A stretch of DNA of 64,000 bases from Fimbriimonadaceae bacterium (GCA_019454105.1 CP075364.1:1243362-1307361); one strand, 5' to 3'; counted from the first letter of the stretch, positions 26,521 to 36,471 are shown. The notes: a model not told the origin generated them from the sequence alone. Made by a program: numbers and translations.

Positions 26521-27962
26521 GAGGGTTTGCCTGGATCGTCCCCCTCGCACTCCTCGGTGGGTGCGTCAACCGCGCTGCCCAAGAGCAGGCCGCCAAGACC
26601 GAAGCCCTCATTAAAGATCCCACGATCCCGGTCGTCACCGCCCTCGCGACAACCCGTGACCTCGAGGAGACATTGGCGGTCACAGGGGCCATCACGACGA
26701 GCGACCAATCGCAGGTCGGACCGGCCGTCCCGGGCCGGCTCGTCGCCGTGTATGTCAAAGACGGCGACCAGGTCGTAGCTGGCCAGGTGATAGCCCAGCA
26801 GGAAGGCGAGTCACTCTCGGCTCAGTTGCGCCAAGCGACCGCCCAGGCCAATGCGGCCCGGGCCGCCGTCTCCCAGGCTCGATCGGACGCCCGGACGACC
26901 CCTGAAAAGACGGCCGCCGCTGTCCGCGCGGCTGAGGCTCGGCTCTCCCAAGCCAAATCCCAGCTCCAAAAGGCCCTCAACGGGGCCCGCACCGAAGAGC
27001 GGGAGCAGGCCGAGTGGGCGGTCAGACGCGCCAAGAGCGATCTGGACACCGCCAAGAGCGCCCGTGACCGCGCCGAGCGGCTCTATCAAGAAGGGGCGAT
27101 CGCCCAGGCCGACTTTGAGCAAGCCCAAAACCGCTACATGAACTCCTTGGCCGCGTACGAGGGCGCACTCCAAAGTCTGAGCATCGTTCAGAGCGCGACC
27201 AGGCCCGAGGACATCGAGTCCCTCCGCCAAGACGTCCGCGCCGCCGAGGAAAGCTTGAGGATCGCCAAGACCGACCGAAGCGCTGACCAGATCGCCGCCG
27301 ACCGTCTCCGCAGCGCCGAGGCCACGCTCCAGGCCGCGGAGGAATCCGTCCGGATCGCCCAGAAGTCGCTGCGCGATACGTCGATCCGGTCGCCTTTCGC
27401 GGGCCGCGTGACGGGTCGTCCGCTCCAAGCCGGCACTTTCGTCGCCCCTGGGGCGGTGGTCGCTACAATAACGGGCCTTCAAGGCTCTTACTTCGAGGCC
27501 TCGGTTCCCGAGACCCGGCTCGCCGACGTCTCGCCCGGCCAAAGGGTCAAGGTGACGGTCGATGCCGTCTCGGGGGCCGTTTACACGGGAGCGGTCATCG
27601 CCGTGAACCCCCAAGCGAACGACGTCACCCGCGTCTACCCAGTCCGCATCAGCATCGATCAACGCAGCGAGAGGCTCAAGTCGGGAATGTTCGCCCGGGG
27701 CGAGATCTCGGTGGGGGCTCGAAAGGGTGCCACTGTCGTACCGAGCATCGCTGTCCTGAAGGATGGACAAGAAGCGACCATCGTGACTGTTGAGGCCGGA
27801 AAAGCCAAACGGATCAAGGTCAAGGTTGGCATCGAGACCAACGGGCTTACCGAAGTTTCCGGGATCGCCCCCGGCACCGTCGTGGTGACTTCGGGCCAGT
27901 CGGGTCTGGCCGACGAGACACCAGTCCGGGTCGAGAACGGCAAGGAAGACAGGGAAGGCTAA
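26517..27962 (+). CDS. Periplasmic adaptor (membrane fusion) lipoprotein of RND efflux pump
   Basis: 481 residues from GTG 26517, overlapping the TolC-like stop. The lipobox is LLGGC (Cys about residue 16), so it is anchored by lipid. A lipoyl/barrel half (VPGRLVAVYVKDGDQVVAGQ) is followed by a very long alpha-hairpin, residues ~95-275, rich in Ala/Arg/Glu. Then come the second lipoyl half (TSIRSPFAGRVTGRPLQAG), a beta-barrel domain and a membrane-proximal domain. The hairpin is longer than in AcrA-type adaptors and closer to HlyD/EmrA proportions. It links the RND pump to the TolC channel. Confidence 0.92.
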   Translation: MRGFAWIVPLALLGGCVNRAAQEQAAKTEALIKDPTIPVVTALATTRDLEETLAVTGAITTSDQSQVGPAVPGRLVAVYVKDGDQVVAGQVIAQQEGESLSAQLRQATAQANAARAAVSQARSDARTTPEKTAAAVRAAEARLSQAKSQLQKALNGARTEEREQAEWAVRRAKSDLDTAKSARDRAERLYQEGAIAQADFEQAQNRYMNSLAAYEGALQSLSIVQSATRPEDIESLRQDVRAAEESLRIAKTDRSADQIAADRLRSAEATLQAAEESVRIAQKSLRDTSIRSPFAGRVTGRPLQAGTFVAPGAVVATITGLQGSYFEASVPETRLADVSPGQRVKVTVDAVSGAVYTGAVIAVNPQANDVTRVYPVRISIDQRSERLKSGMFARGEISVGARKGATVVPSIAVLKDGQEATIVTVEAGKAKRIKVKVGIETNGLTEVSGIAPGTVVVTSGQSGLADETPVRVENGKEDREG

Positions 27963-27964
27963 GG

Positions 27965-30900
27965 ATGGGCTTGACCCGACTCGCGATCGCCAGGCCGATC
28001 TTCATCTTCATGTGCATGGCCTTGGTGTTCCTCTTCGGCACCATCGCCTACCGGAGCATGCGGGTCGAGCTCAACCCGGACGTCAGCTTCGGGGTCGTGA
28101 CCATCACGACGATCTACCCAGGGGCTGGGCCTGACGAGGTCAACACGCTCGTCACCAGAAAGCTGGAAGAGGCGGTCAGCGGGGTCGCCAACCTTCGTGA
28201 GATCGTCTGCACGTCCCAAGAGGGCGTATCGTCGGTCGTTCTCCAGTTCGAGATCGGGTCCGACCAAGAGGCTGCCGTGAACGAAGTGCGGTCCAAGGTC
28301 GATGCGGCGATCGGCGACCTGCCACGAGAGGTCGAGCGCCCGATCGTCGACAAGCTCGACACGGCCTCTGACCCTGTCCTCACGATGATCATCCGGAGCG
28401 ACACGCTGAGCAACCGTCAGCTCCGGGACTTGGCCGACAACCGCCTCAAGGATTCGTTCGCGAGGATCAACGGGGTCGGAACCGTGACGGTCGCCGGAGG
28501 CGACGAAAGAGAGATCCAAGTCCGGCTCAAACGGGAGGCCCTGGAAGCCTACAAGATCGGCATCGTCGACGTCCAACGCGCTCTCCAGGCAGGATCGATC
28601 AACATTCCGGCCGGTCGGGTCGTCGCCGGTGACTCTGAGTACACAGTCCGCGTGACTGGGGAGTTCAAGTCGGTAAAGGAGATCGGCGATATGTGGCTGA
28701 GCTTCGCCGACCGTCAGCGCGAGGGCCCGACACGTTCGGTGCGGTTGAGCGACATCGCCACCGTCTCCGACACAAGCGCGGAGCGTCGCCAATACACCCG
28801 CCTCAACGGGAGCGACGCGGTCTCGATCATCGTTCAGAAGACCCGTCAGGGCAACGCGGTCGAAATCTCGAAGGCGGTGAACACGGCCGAGGGCGACCAG
28901 CCCAGTCTCCTCCAATCGCTGGAGCAGCAGTACGGCATCAAGTTCGTCACGACCCTTGACACGTCCAAGCAGATCCAGGAATCGATCAACGACTTGCAGT
29001 TCGCGATCGCGTTCGGCATCTTCCTTGTCATGGTCGTGATCTGGTCGTTCTTGCACAATCTCAGAGGCACTCTGATTGTCGCCATCGCGATCCCGCTTTG
29101 CATCTTTGCCACGTTGATCGCCCTTTGGGCGTTCGGCTTCACGATCAACAACCTGTCGATGCTCGCCCTTTCGTTGGCGGTCGGCGTGTTGGTCGATGAC
29201 TCGATCGTGGTCATCGAGAACATTTATCGCCACCTCACCATGGGCGAGGAACCGGTTGAGGCCGCCATCAACGGACGTTCCGAGATCGGTCTGGCCGCGA
29301 TCGCCATCACCCTCGCCGACGTGGTCGTGTTCCTCCCAATCGGATTCATGGGCGGGATTGTCGGGCAGTTTTATCGCCCGCTCGGCATCGGTTACGCTGT
29401 CGCGGTCTTGATAAGCCTTCTGGTGTCCTTCACGGTGACTCCGCTCTTGGCCTCCAGGTGGTACCGGAAGGGCGAGGACTGGGAGCACCCGACCGGCCGG
29501 TTCGCCAAGTGGTTCGAGGAACGTTGGCACTCGTTCGCGCTGGCTTATCGTCGGGCCTTGGGGTGGTCGTTGCGCCACCGCTGGTTCGTGTTCAACATGG
29601 GATGGACGGTCCTCGTCGGCCTCATCGTCTTCATTGGCGGAAGCTTCGCGCCGACGATGCAGGCGGCCGTCATGGGCCAGATCCCGTTGGTCGTCATGTG
29701 TGGCGTCATTGGCCTGGTCGCGCTGATCCTGACCCTGGTCTTCCAGCGTAAGTTCATGCCGCTCCTGCCAGTTATCGGCCTGCTCTATGGCCTCGCGTTT
29801 CCGACCGCCGCCATGGTGGGCAAGGCGTTCGCGGACTGGAAGAAGGAGGCCGTGTTCAAGTTCGCGTTCCTCCCTCCGAGCGATGTTGGTCGCGTCAATG
29901 TGACCATCGATCTTCCGTCCGGAGCCAGCCTCGACGCCACGGAGAAGGTCGTCAAGCGTCTCGAGGAAGTCATCCAGACACATCCCGAGGTGCATTACGT
30001 CGTCTCAAGTTTGGGCACGCGGTCCGCAGGGTTCGGAGCCGCCCAACGGGGCACGAACTACGCCGCCATCACCGTCACTCTTTATGAGAAGGCGGCCCTT
30101 CTCGACCGTCTTCCCTGGGCCAAGCACGAAGAAAAGCTGAGATACGTGCCAGACAACCAAGTCGCGGCCGAAATCCTGGAGAAGGTCGGCAAGGTGCCCG
30201 GAGCCCGGGTCACAGTGACGGTCGGCGACCAGTTCGGGTTCGGATCGGCGATCCAAATGTCGTTCAGAGCCGACGACCGAGCTTTGCTCGCCGCCACGAC
30301 CGCAAAGATCAGAGACCAGCTTGCCGCCGGGGCGGTCAAGGGCGTGGTGTCGCCGGACCTTTCAGCCAAGCCTGGCAAGCCAGAGCTGACCGCAGTCCCT
30401 GACAGGGCCCGTCTCGGCGACGCCGACCTCACGGTCGCGGACATCGGTTCGGCCTTGCGGGTCATGTACGAAGGCGACGACCAAGCCAAGTTCCGGGTCT
30501 TGGGGCAAGAGTACGACATTCGGGTGATGCTGGCGGAGTCGGACCGAGACGACCCTACGTCCCTTCCTCGAGTCCCAGTCGCCTTCAAGCGCGGCAACCC
30601 TGTCTTCCTTTCCGAGGTCGCGGATGTCAGGCTCGACCGGAGCGTCGACAAGATCGACCGGCGAGGCCGCCAGGAAGAGATCCTCGTCACGGCCGATCTG
30701 CTCCCGGGCTTCGCAGCGGGATCGGTCCAGGGTGAGATCGACCAGTGGATGGAACAAGAGCGGCTCGTTCCAGAAGGAGTCCGCTATGTTCCTCTTGGCC
30801 AAGCCGACGCTCAAGCTCGCGAGAGCGTCTACCTGCTCGGGGCTATGGGACTCGGCCTGCTTTTGGTCTACATGGTCCTCGCGTCGCTGTTCGACAACCT

Positions 30901-31354
30901 GCTTTACCCGTTCGTCATTCAGCTAGCCCAGCCACAAGCGCTCGTTGGGGCCTTGCTCGCCCTCGTCATTACCGACAAGCCGTTCAACATCATCGGCTTC
31001 ATCGGGCTCATCGCCCTGGTCGGTCTGGTCGGCAAGAACGCGATCTTGCTCGTCGACTATGCCAACACCCTGCGCGACCGGGGCAAAGAGCGGACGGAGG
31101 CCATCCTTGAGTCTGGACAGACGCGCTTGCGGCCGATCATGATGACGACGCTGGCCCTCGTGTTCGGAACCTTGCCAGTCGCCCTCGCCATCGGCCGCGG
31201 CTCAGAGTTCCGCGAGACGATCGGCATCAGCATCATCGGAGGAACGCTCCTCTCGACGTTCCTGACCCTGCTTGTGATCCCGTGCTCCTATTCCCTGTTC
31301 GACGACCTCTATCAAGCGATCCAAAGAGCCCGGCACCGCCCGCCCCAGCACTGA
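27965..31354 (+). CDS. RND-family efflux transporter with extra central membrane segment
   Basis: 1,129 residues, longer than the usual 1,020-1,060. Proton-driven export through a TolC tunnel is expected. The first half follows the family: MGLTRLAIARPIFIF, periplasmic porter loops, then SLAVGVLVDDSIVVIENI in TM4 with the paired acidic residues. The second half ends with IALVGLVGKNAILLVDYAN and a short tail. Between TM7 and the second porter domain (residues ~540-632) about 85 residues hold two to three extra hydrophobic stretches not found in AcrB-type pumps. The gene starts 2 bp after the adaptor stop, completing the operon. Confidence 0.93.
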   Translation: MGLTRLAIARPIFIFMCMALVFLFGTIAYRSMRVELNPDVSFGVVTITTIYPGAGPDEVNTLVTRKLEEAVSGVANLREIVCTSQEGVSSVVLQFEIGSDQEAAVNEVRSKVDAAIGDLPREVERPIVDKLDTASDPVLTMIIRSDTLSNRQLRDLADNRLKDSFARINGVGTVTVAGGDEREIQVRLKREALEAYKIGIVDVQRALQAGSINIPAGRVVAGDSEYTVRVTGEFKSVKEIGDMWLSFADRQREGPTRSVRLSDIATVSDTSAERRQYTRLNGSDAVSIIVQKTRQGNAVEISKAVNTAEGDQPSLLQSLEQQYGIKFVTTLDTSKQIQESINDLQFAIAFGIFLVMVVIWSFLHNLRGTLIVAIAIPLCIFATLIALWAFGFTINNLSMLALSLAVGVLVDDSIVVIENIYRHLTMGEEPVEAAINGRSEIGLAAIAITLADVVVFLPIGFMGGIVGQFYRPLGIGYAVAVLISLLVSFTVTPLLASRWYRKGEDWEHPTGRFAKWFEERWHSFALAYRRALGWSLRHRWFVFNMGWTVLVGLIVFIGGSFAPTMQAAVMGQIPLVVMCGVIGLVALILTLVFQRKFMPLLPVIGLLYGLAFPTAAMVGKAFADWKKEAVFKFAFLPPSDVGRVNVTIDLPSGASLDATEKVVKRLEEVIQTHPEVHYVVSSLGTRSAGFGAAQRGTNYAAITVTLYEKAALLDRLPWAKHEEKLRYVPDNQVAAEILEKVGKVPGARVTVTVGDQFGFGSAIQMSFRADDRALLAATTAKIRDQLAAGAVKGVVSPDLSAKPGKPELTAVPDRARLGDADLTVADIGSALRVMYEGDDQAKFRVLGQEYDIRVMLAESDRDDPTSLPRVPVAFKRGNPVFLSEVADVRLDRSVDKIDRRGRQEEILVTADLLPGFAAGSVQGEIDQWMEQERLVPEGVRYVPLGQADAQARESVYLLGAMGLGLLLVYMVLASLFDNLLYPFVIQLAQPQALVGALLALVITDKPFNIIGFIGLIALVGLVGKNAILLVDYANTLRDRGKERTEAILESGQTRLRPIMMTTLALVFGTLPVALAIGRGSEFRETIGISIIGGTLLSTFLTLLVIPCSYSLFDDLYQAIQRARHRPPQH

Positions 31355-31388
31355 CAGCAATCCGGTCGCTCCCGCGTCTCTAAATGAG

Positions 31389-32267
31389 ATGGGAGCGACC
31401 TTGCTGGTGTCGGACGCCCGGTTCAGTTGGCGGGAGTTCACCTCCGCCCAGACGAAAGTCAGCTTGGATGTCGCGGCTCCCGAATCAGGCCCCCCAGGTC
31501 GGGTCACGGTCTGGAGCGAGGGGAAGCTCAAGGCCATGCGGTTCGTCGGCACTGTCGACCCTGCCCTCAATCCCCTCGCGATCCTGTCGGCGTATCCTTC
31601 ACTGGCTTCAGCCGTCGACGGGGAGTTCTTGGTCGTCACGCCCTCCCTCGCCGACACACCGTTCGGAAGGCACTTTGGACTCTCCTTGGCCGCCTTGGTC
31701 CGCCCCGAGCGAGTGCTCGCTCCGGCCGGAAGCGGGCTCCACGAGTGGCCTTGGCCCGTCGGCGCCGAAGAGATCGACCTCCCGCACGAGCTTCCGCCAC
31801 TCGTGCGCGAAGCCCAGAGGCGAGCCCAATGGATGGCCCTGCTTGACCGCTCGACGCCACACACCGTCCGGCTGGGAGAGGTTGCTCTGATCGGAGCCAG
31901 GCTCGGTTCTGGCCGACGAGTCGAGACTCCCCTCGCTTGGGCTGAAGTTGCCGGGGCCACACTCCACATGGTCGCGGACCGAGAGCTGGACGACGGCGTG
32001 GTCGCATCGCTGATGGACGCTGTCCACGCCGACAAGGCCTCCCACGCCAAGCCAGGCGACTATTCCCGCTTGATTTGCAGCTTCGCCCATCAGGACGGAG
32101 AAGACTTCGCCTTGGGCGTCATCGAGGCTCTTGACCTGAAGGGCGAGACACTGATCGTGCGAAGCGAGGCCGTGGCTGGGGCGGCGCCGAGTATGGTCAA
32201 GCTCGGCCTGATGCGGATCGACAACTCGGGCCGAGAGTTACCGCCAATCCGCCCCTGGTCCCTTTGA
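31389..32267 (+). CDS. Unrecognised 292-residue protein; C-terminus recalls Clp1/NOL9 kinases
   Basis: Starts 35 bp after the RND gene and ends just before rnj. No signal peptide, membrane helix or P-loop. The central part has LNPLAILSAYPSLASAVDG and a LIGARLGSGRRVETPLAW block. The last ~90 residues (DYSRLICSFAHQDGEDFALG, then VKLGLMRIDNSGRELPP) recall the C-terminal beta domain of archaeal and bacterial Clp1/NOL9-like polynucleotide 5'-kinases. The ATP-binding domain of those enzymes is absent here, so this is a weak resemblance. Location beside RNase J would suit an RNA-related role, but I do not assign one. Confidence 0.6.
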   Translation: MGATLLVSDARFSWREFTSAQTKVSLDVAAPESGPPGRVTVWSEGKLKAMRFVGTVDPALNPLAILSAYPSLASAVDGEFLVVTPSLADTPFGRHFGLSLAALVRPERVLAPAGSGLHEWPWPVGAEEIDLPHELPPLVREAQRRAQWMALLDRSTPHTVRLGEVALIGARLGSGRRVETPLAWAEVAGATLHMVADRELDDGVVASLMDAVHADKASHAKPGDYSRLICSFAHQDGEDFALGVIEALDLKGETLIVRSEAVAGAAPSMVKLGLMRIDNSGRELPPIRPWSL

Positions 32268-32291
32268 GGCTGGCCGAAGAACCCAGCCTGG

Positions 32292-32297
32292 TACGCT
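32292..32297 (+). promoter_or_regulatory. rnj: Candidate -10 box (TACGCT) of rnj
   Basis: TACGCT lies 8 nt before the rnj ATG, with only C-rich sequence between and no Shine-Dalgarno element. It overlaps the junction with the upstream gene, so rnj may also be read through from it. Confidence 0.35.
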
Positions 32298-32305
32298 CCC
32301 CCTCC

Positions 32306-33952
32306 ATGAGCCTGGTCAAAGTGATTCCCCTGGGCGGGTGCGGAGAGATTGGAAAAAACTGCACGGTCGTCGAGAATGAAGACGGCTTGATCGTCATCGA
32401 CGTCGGCCTGAGCTTTCCCCATGAGGAGCATTATGGCGTCGACATCGTGGTCCCAGACTTTACCTATTTGATCGAGAACAAGGACAGGGTGAGGGCGATC
32501 TTCTTGACCCACGCCCACGAGGACCATGTGGGGGCCTTGTCGTTCCTCCTTCCCCACGTCCAGGCTCCCATTTACTGCACCAAGTTCACCAGCGCGATGG
32601 TCCGGAGCAAGCTTGAAGAGAGGACGGGCATGAAGGAGGTCGACATGAAGGTCACCCAACCTGGCGACACAATCGACCTTGGCAGCCTCAAGGTCGAGTT
32701 CGTCCGCGTGACCCACTCGATCCCCGAGACCTGTGCCCTGGCGGTCCACACCCCACACGGAGTCGTTCTTTTCACCGCCGACTTCAAGTTCGACTTCACC
32801 CCGGTCGATGGGAAACTCTCCGATGTCGGGCGGTTGACTGAGCTTGGGCGCGAAGGGGTCCTGCTCCTTATGAGCGATTCGACCAACATCGACCGTCCGG
32901 GCTGGGGCCCGAGCGAGAGCCGGGCGACAGAAGGACTTGGCAAGGCAGTCCGTGAGGCGCCAGGTCGCGTCCTGGTCACGATGTTCAGCAGCAACATCCA
33001 TCGGATGCAACAATGTGTGGACGTGGCCGCCGCCAACGGGCGCAAGCTCGCGGTGACGGGGCGCCGCATGGAGACCACCATTGACATCTGCCGGCGGCTG
33101 GGCTACCTCAATATTCCTGAAGGCCTTTACGTCAGGCTGGACGAGATCGGCAAGTACCGGGCCAGCGAGATCCTGTTGCTCGTGACCGGCAGCCAAGGCG
33201 AACCCATGGCCGCTTTGAGCCAGATGAGCCGCGGCGAGTACAACAGGCTCAAGATCGTCCCGGGCGACACGATCCTCTACTCGGCTCGCCCAATTCCTGG
33301 CAACGAAGGCGCGATTTGGCGCACCATCAACCGGCTCGTCCTGCAAGGCGCGAACGTGGTCACCGAGAGCGACAGCCCGATCCACATCTCGGGCCATGCC
33401 TACCAGGAAGAGATCAAGATGATGGTCAACCTGACGCAACCGTTCTACATCGCTCCCGTCCACGGCGAGCCGCGCCATCAAGACCTCTACCGCAAGCTGG
33501 CCATGGCGATGGGTTGGCCCGCCCACCGAGTCTTCACGATGGCCAACGGCGACGTCCTCTGCGTCGATGACACCAAGGCTTGGATCGATGGCCGGGTGCC
33601 CAGCGGGGAGGTCCTCATCGACCAGCACGGGAACGCGGCCGTCACGTCCAAGGTGCTCGCTGACCGCTCGGCCCTTGGCCACGACGGGGTCGTCGTCGTA
33701 GCCCTGGGGATCGACCCCAAAGAAGGGACCTTGACCTCGAAGCCGGAGGCGCACGTCCGGGGGTTCTCTGGGCCGGACACGGCGATCGAGGACGCTTTGG
33801 ACGACCTCGTCGACGCGTTGGCGAAGCTGGTGCCTTCAGACCTTCGAGACACGGAGTGCGTCGAAAAGCTAGTCAAGAGCGTCGTGGGACAGACCATCTC
33901 CCGACGTTGCCAACAAAGGCCGGTCGTCATGCCCGTCTTGGTCGAGGCCTGA
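32306..33952 (+). CDS. rnj: Ribonuclease J
   Basis: 548 residues from ATG 32306, typical for RNase J (550-560). A metallo-beta-lactamase/beta-CASP ribonuclease with endo- and 5'-3' exonuclease activity in mRNA decay and rRNA maturation. Metal motif LTHAHEDHVGAL is present, with TCALAVHTPHGVVLFTADFK (His/Asp ligands) and, in the beta-CASP region, FSSNIHRM and LVTGSQGEPMAALSQM; HGEPRHQ follows. The C-terminal oligomerisation domain is intact. I rejected an upstream start because MSLVKVIPLGGCGEIGKN is the usual family N-terminus. Confidence 0.95.
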   Translation: MSLVKVIPLGGCGEIGKNCTVVENEDGLIVIDVGLSFPHEEHYGVDIVVPDFTYLIENKDRVRAIFLTHAHEDHVGALSFLLPHVQAPIYCTKFTSAMVRSKLEERTGMKEVDMKVTQPGDTIDLGSLKVEFVRVTHSIPETCALAVHTPHGVVLFTADFKFDFTPVDGKLSDVGRLTELGREGVLLLMSDSTNIDRPGWGPSESRATEGLGKAVREAPGRVLVTMFSSNIHRMQQCVDVAAANGRKLAVTGRRMETTIDICRRLGYLNIPEGLYVRLDEIGKYRASEILLLVTGSQGEPMAALSQMSRGEYNRLKIVPGDTILYSARPIPGNEGAIWRTINRLVLQGANVVTESDSPIHISGHAYQEEIKMMVNLTQPFYIAPVHGEPRHQDLYRKLAMAMGWPAHRVFTMANGDVLCVDDTKAWIDGRVPSGEVLIDQHGNAAVTSKVLADRSALGHDGVVVVALGIDPKEGTLTSKPEAHVRGFSGPDTAIEDALDDLVDALAKLVPSDLRDTECVEKLVKSVVGQTISRRCQQRPVVMPVLVEA

Positions 33953-33980
33953 GGCCTCGGGTATCTTTCTGCCCGCCTCC

Positions 33981-35135
33981 ATGCTTCACATCCACACCTC
34001 GGAAAGCGTCAGCGAAGGGCACCCAGACAAGGTCGCTGACCAGATTTCCGACTCTCTGTTGGACGAGTTTCTGGCGCAGGACCTTCAAGCCCGCGTCGCC
34101 GTCGAGACCATGCTCGCCCACGGCGTGGCCATCGTCAGCGGTGAGGTCACTACGGAAGGGTACGTCAATGTCCAACAGGTCGTCCGAGAAACGATCAAGT
34201 CGATCGGTTACACCGATACACGGGTGGGCTTTGATGGGAACAGCTGCGGCGTGCTCGTTGCCATCCAGGGCCAGTCCCCCGACATCGCCATGGGCGTGGA
34301 CACAGGCGGGGCCGGCGACCAAGGCATGATGTTCGGCATGGCGTCGACCGAGACCGAAGAGCTGATGCCTCTCCCGATCTCCATCGCCCACGCCCTCATG
34401 CGCCGCGCCGCCGAACTCCGGCACAGCGACCCAAGCCTCGGGCTGCGGCCAGACGCCAAATCTCAGGTCTCCGTCATTTACGAGTCAGGCCGGCCCAAAG
34501 CGATCGACTGCATCGTCGTGAGCCACCAGCACGACGAGCGGCTGAGCCAGGGCGACGTCCATGATCTGATCGAGACCAAGATCGTCGATCCAGTGCTGAC
34601 CGCTTACTCGCCATACGTCGATGGGCCGATCACTTACCACTTCAATCCAACTGGGAGGTTTGTCATTGGGGGCCCGGCGGGAGACACAGGGCTCACAGGT
34701 CGAAAGATTATCGTCGACACCTATGGCGGGATGTGCCCTCACGGCGGTGGAGCCTTCAGCGGCAAGGACCCGACCAAAGTGGACCGTAGCGCCGCCTACA
34801 TGGCTCGCCATGTGGCCAAGACGGTTGTGGCGGCGGGGCTCGCAGACAAGTGCCAGGTCGCTTTGGCCTATGCGATCGGCGTCGCCCAACCAGTTTCGGT
34901 GAACATTGAGACCTTCGGTACAGAAAAGGACGTCTCGGTGGAAAAGATCGCGGAGCGCGTGCGCGAAGTCTTCGATCTGTCGCCACGCGGGATCATGTCC
35001 CACCTCGGCCTCAGGTCAGGTCGCGGGCTCCGATACCGAGAGACGGCCCGTAACGGCCACTTCGGCAATCGGGACTTCCCCTGGGAGCAGACCACCCAGG
35101 TCGAGGCGTTCCAAGGGTTGTTGGCCGGAGCTTAA
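33981..35135 (+). CDS. metK: S-adenosylmethionine synthetase
   Basis: Makes AdoMet from methionine and ATP. 384 residues, the usual length. Signatures: TSESVSEGHPDKVADQISDS, the hexapeptide-type GAGDQGMMFG (here GGAGDQGMMFGMA), and GGGAFSGKDPTKVDRSAAY. Active-site Lys and Asp residues sit in these blocks. The gene begins 28 bp after rnj, too close for an AdoMet riboswitch; none is visible. Its TAA overlaps the stop of the convergent rdgB gene. Confidence 0.97.
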   Translation: MLHIHTSESVSEGHPDKVADQISDSLLDEFLAQDLQARVAVETMLAHGVAIVSGEVTTEGYVNVQQVVRETIKSIGYTDTRVGFDGNSCGVLVAIQGQSPDIAMGVDTGGAGDQGMMFGMASTETEELMPLPISIAHALMRRAAELRHSDPSLGLRPDAKSQVSVIYESGRPKAIDCIVVSHQHDERLSQGDVHDLIETKIVDPVLTAYSPYVDGPITYHFNPTGRFVIGGPAGDTGLTGRKIIVDTYGGMCPHGGGAFSGKDPTKVDRSAAYMARHVAKTVVAAGLADKCQVALAYAIGVAQPVSVNIETFGTEKDVSVEKIAERVREVFDLSPRGIMSHLGLRSGRGLRYRETARNGHFGNRDFPWEQTTQVEAFQGLLAGA

Positions 35136-35761
35136 GCCGGGTTCTGGGCCAACAACGCAGGCAAGGCCTCTCTTTCCAAGAACGAGGCCACCGTGCGCAG
35201 CACCTTGCCTCGGTGGCTGACCTCGTGTTTCTCATCGGGCGTCAGCTCGGCCATGGTGCGCCCAAGTTCCGGAAGATAAAAGACGGGGTCGTAGCCAAAC
35301 CCGCCCTGTCCCCGGGGGCTGCTCGCGACCACTCCCTCGCAAGTCTCTTCGAACACCCTCATCGGGACGCCTGGCCCGACGACCGCGACACAGCACCGGA
35401 ACCTCGCTGAACGGAGATCGGCGGGAACGTCCGTCATTCGGTCGAGGATGATCGCCATCTTTTTGTCGAAGGACGTCTCAGCCCCCGCGAAACGCTTGCT
35501 CATCGGCCCGAGCTCGCCTGGCAGGGCATCGATCTCGAGCCCCGCGTCGTCGGCGACGCAGAGGCGTCCCGTGTGGCAAAAAGCGCTCTGGGCCTTGATC
35601 ACCGCGTTCTCGGCGTAGGTCGCTCCAGTCTCTTCGGGTTCGGGCGCGCCGGGAAAGTCGGCCAAGGTCATGACACGGAGATCCGGGAACCGACGGCCCA
35701 GGATCGTCGCCATCTCTCCGGCCTTCTTCACGTTGTGGGTCGCGACAACGAGAGGAGTCAC
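35132..35761 (-). CDS. rdgB: XTP/dITP diphosphatase (non-canonical purine NTPase)
   Basis: Removes ITP, XTP and dITP from the nucleotide pool. 209 residues. N-terminal substrate loop [14 protein letters not shown] (family T-x-N-x-x-K), [16 protein letters not shown], the catalytic Asp region [18 protein letters not shown], and [23 protein letters not shown] are all present, with [12 protein letters not shown] near the end. Overlaps the rph stop by 4 bp, the common rph-rdgB arrangement, so the two are probably co-translated. Confidence 0.96.
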   Translation of the reverse strand: MTPLVVATHNVKKAGEMATILGRRFPDLRVMTLADFPGAPEPEETGATYAENAVIKAQSAFCHTGRLCVADDAGLEIDALPGELGPMSKRFAGAETSFDKKMAIILDRMTDVPADLRSARFRCCVAVVGPGVPMRVFEETCEGVVASSPRGQGGFGYDPVFYLPELGRTMAELTPDEKHEVSHRGKVLRTVASFLEREALPALLAQNPA

Positions 35762-36471
35762 CGCCCCAGCGCCTGCTTCTGGAGTTGAATCAGTTCGGTC
35801 ACGCCTTTTTTGGCCAGCGCGAGCATCTTGGCGAGGTGGTCGGTGCCGAAGGGATCGCTTTCGGCTGTCCCTTGGATCTCGACGAACTTGCCAGACTCGG
35901 TCATCACGACGTTCATGTCGGTTCCGGCAGTCGAGTCCTCGTCATAGTTCAGGTCCAAAACCTCTTGGCCACGGTAGATCCCGACGCTCACCGCCGCGAT
36001 CGGTTCTTTGACGACGTTCCTCCGCACCATTCGCTTGGCGACCATCCACTCCATGGCATCTTGGAGGGCCACGTACGCGGCTGTGATCGACGCGCAACGG
36101 GTGCCTCCGTCGGCCTGGATCGCGTCGCAGTCGATGAGCACCGACTTCTCGCCCATTGACTCAAGGTCCACAACCGCCCTCAACGACCGTCCGATCAACC
36201 GCTGAATCTCGAGCGACCGACCGTTCGGGCCGCGGTTGGAGTCCCGTTGGTTGCGGTCTCGTCCCGACCTCGGCAGCATCGAATATTCGGCCGTCACCCA
36301 CCCTTGCCCGGTGCCCTTGAGGAACGGAGGAACCCGATCCTCGACCGTAGCCGTGACCAACATGTGCGTGTCGCCGATCTTGATCGAGCACGAGCCCTCA
36401 GCGAACTTGGCCACACCGCGCTCGATCGTCACAGAGCGCATCTGGTCAGGTTGCCGGCCGTCAGGTCGCAT
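35758..36471 (-). CDS. rph: Ribonuclease PH
   Basis: Phosphorolytic 3'-5' exoribonuclease that trims tRNA 3' ends. 237 residues, typical length. Signatures: [12 protein letters not shown] start, [17 protein letters not shown], the phosphate site [20 protein letters not shown] (here [20 protein letters not shown]), [17 protein letters not shown] and [21 protein letters not shown] at 36469-36471 lacks a Shine-Dalgarno sequence; a TAAGAT box is 9 nt upstream. Confidence 0.96.
   Translation of the reverse strand: MRPDGRQPDQMRSVTIERGVAKFAEGSCSIKIGDTHMLVTATVEDRVPPFLKGTGQGWVTAEYSMLPRSGRDRNQRDSNRGPNGRSLEIQRLIGRSLRAVVDLESMGEKSVLIDCDAIQADGGTRCASITAAYVALQDAMEWMVAKRMVRRNVVKEPIAAVSVGIYRGQEVLDLNYDEDSTAGTDMNVVMTESGKFVEIQGTAESDPFGTDHLAKMLALAKKGVTELIQLQKQALGR

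Noticed and set aside
27959-29995. Long open frame of 678 codons on the minus strand
   Set aside because: It is antisense to the RND transporter gene, has an Asp/Arg/His/Glu-rich composition typical of reverse-complement GC-rich coding sequence, and shows no domain.
32090-33754. Long open frame of 554 codons on the minus strand
   Set aside because: It is antisense to rnj and the preceding gene, with the same shadow composition and no recognisable motif.
33953-33980. Possible AdoMet riboswitch before metK
   Set aside because: Only 28 bp separate rnj and metK, too short for any known AdoMet riboswitch, and no stems are visible.
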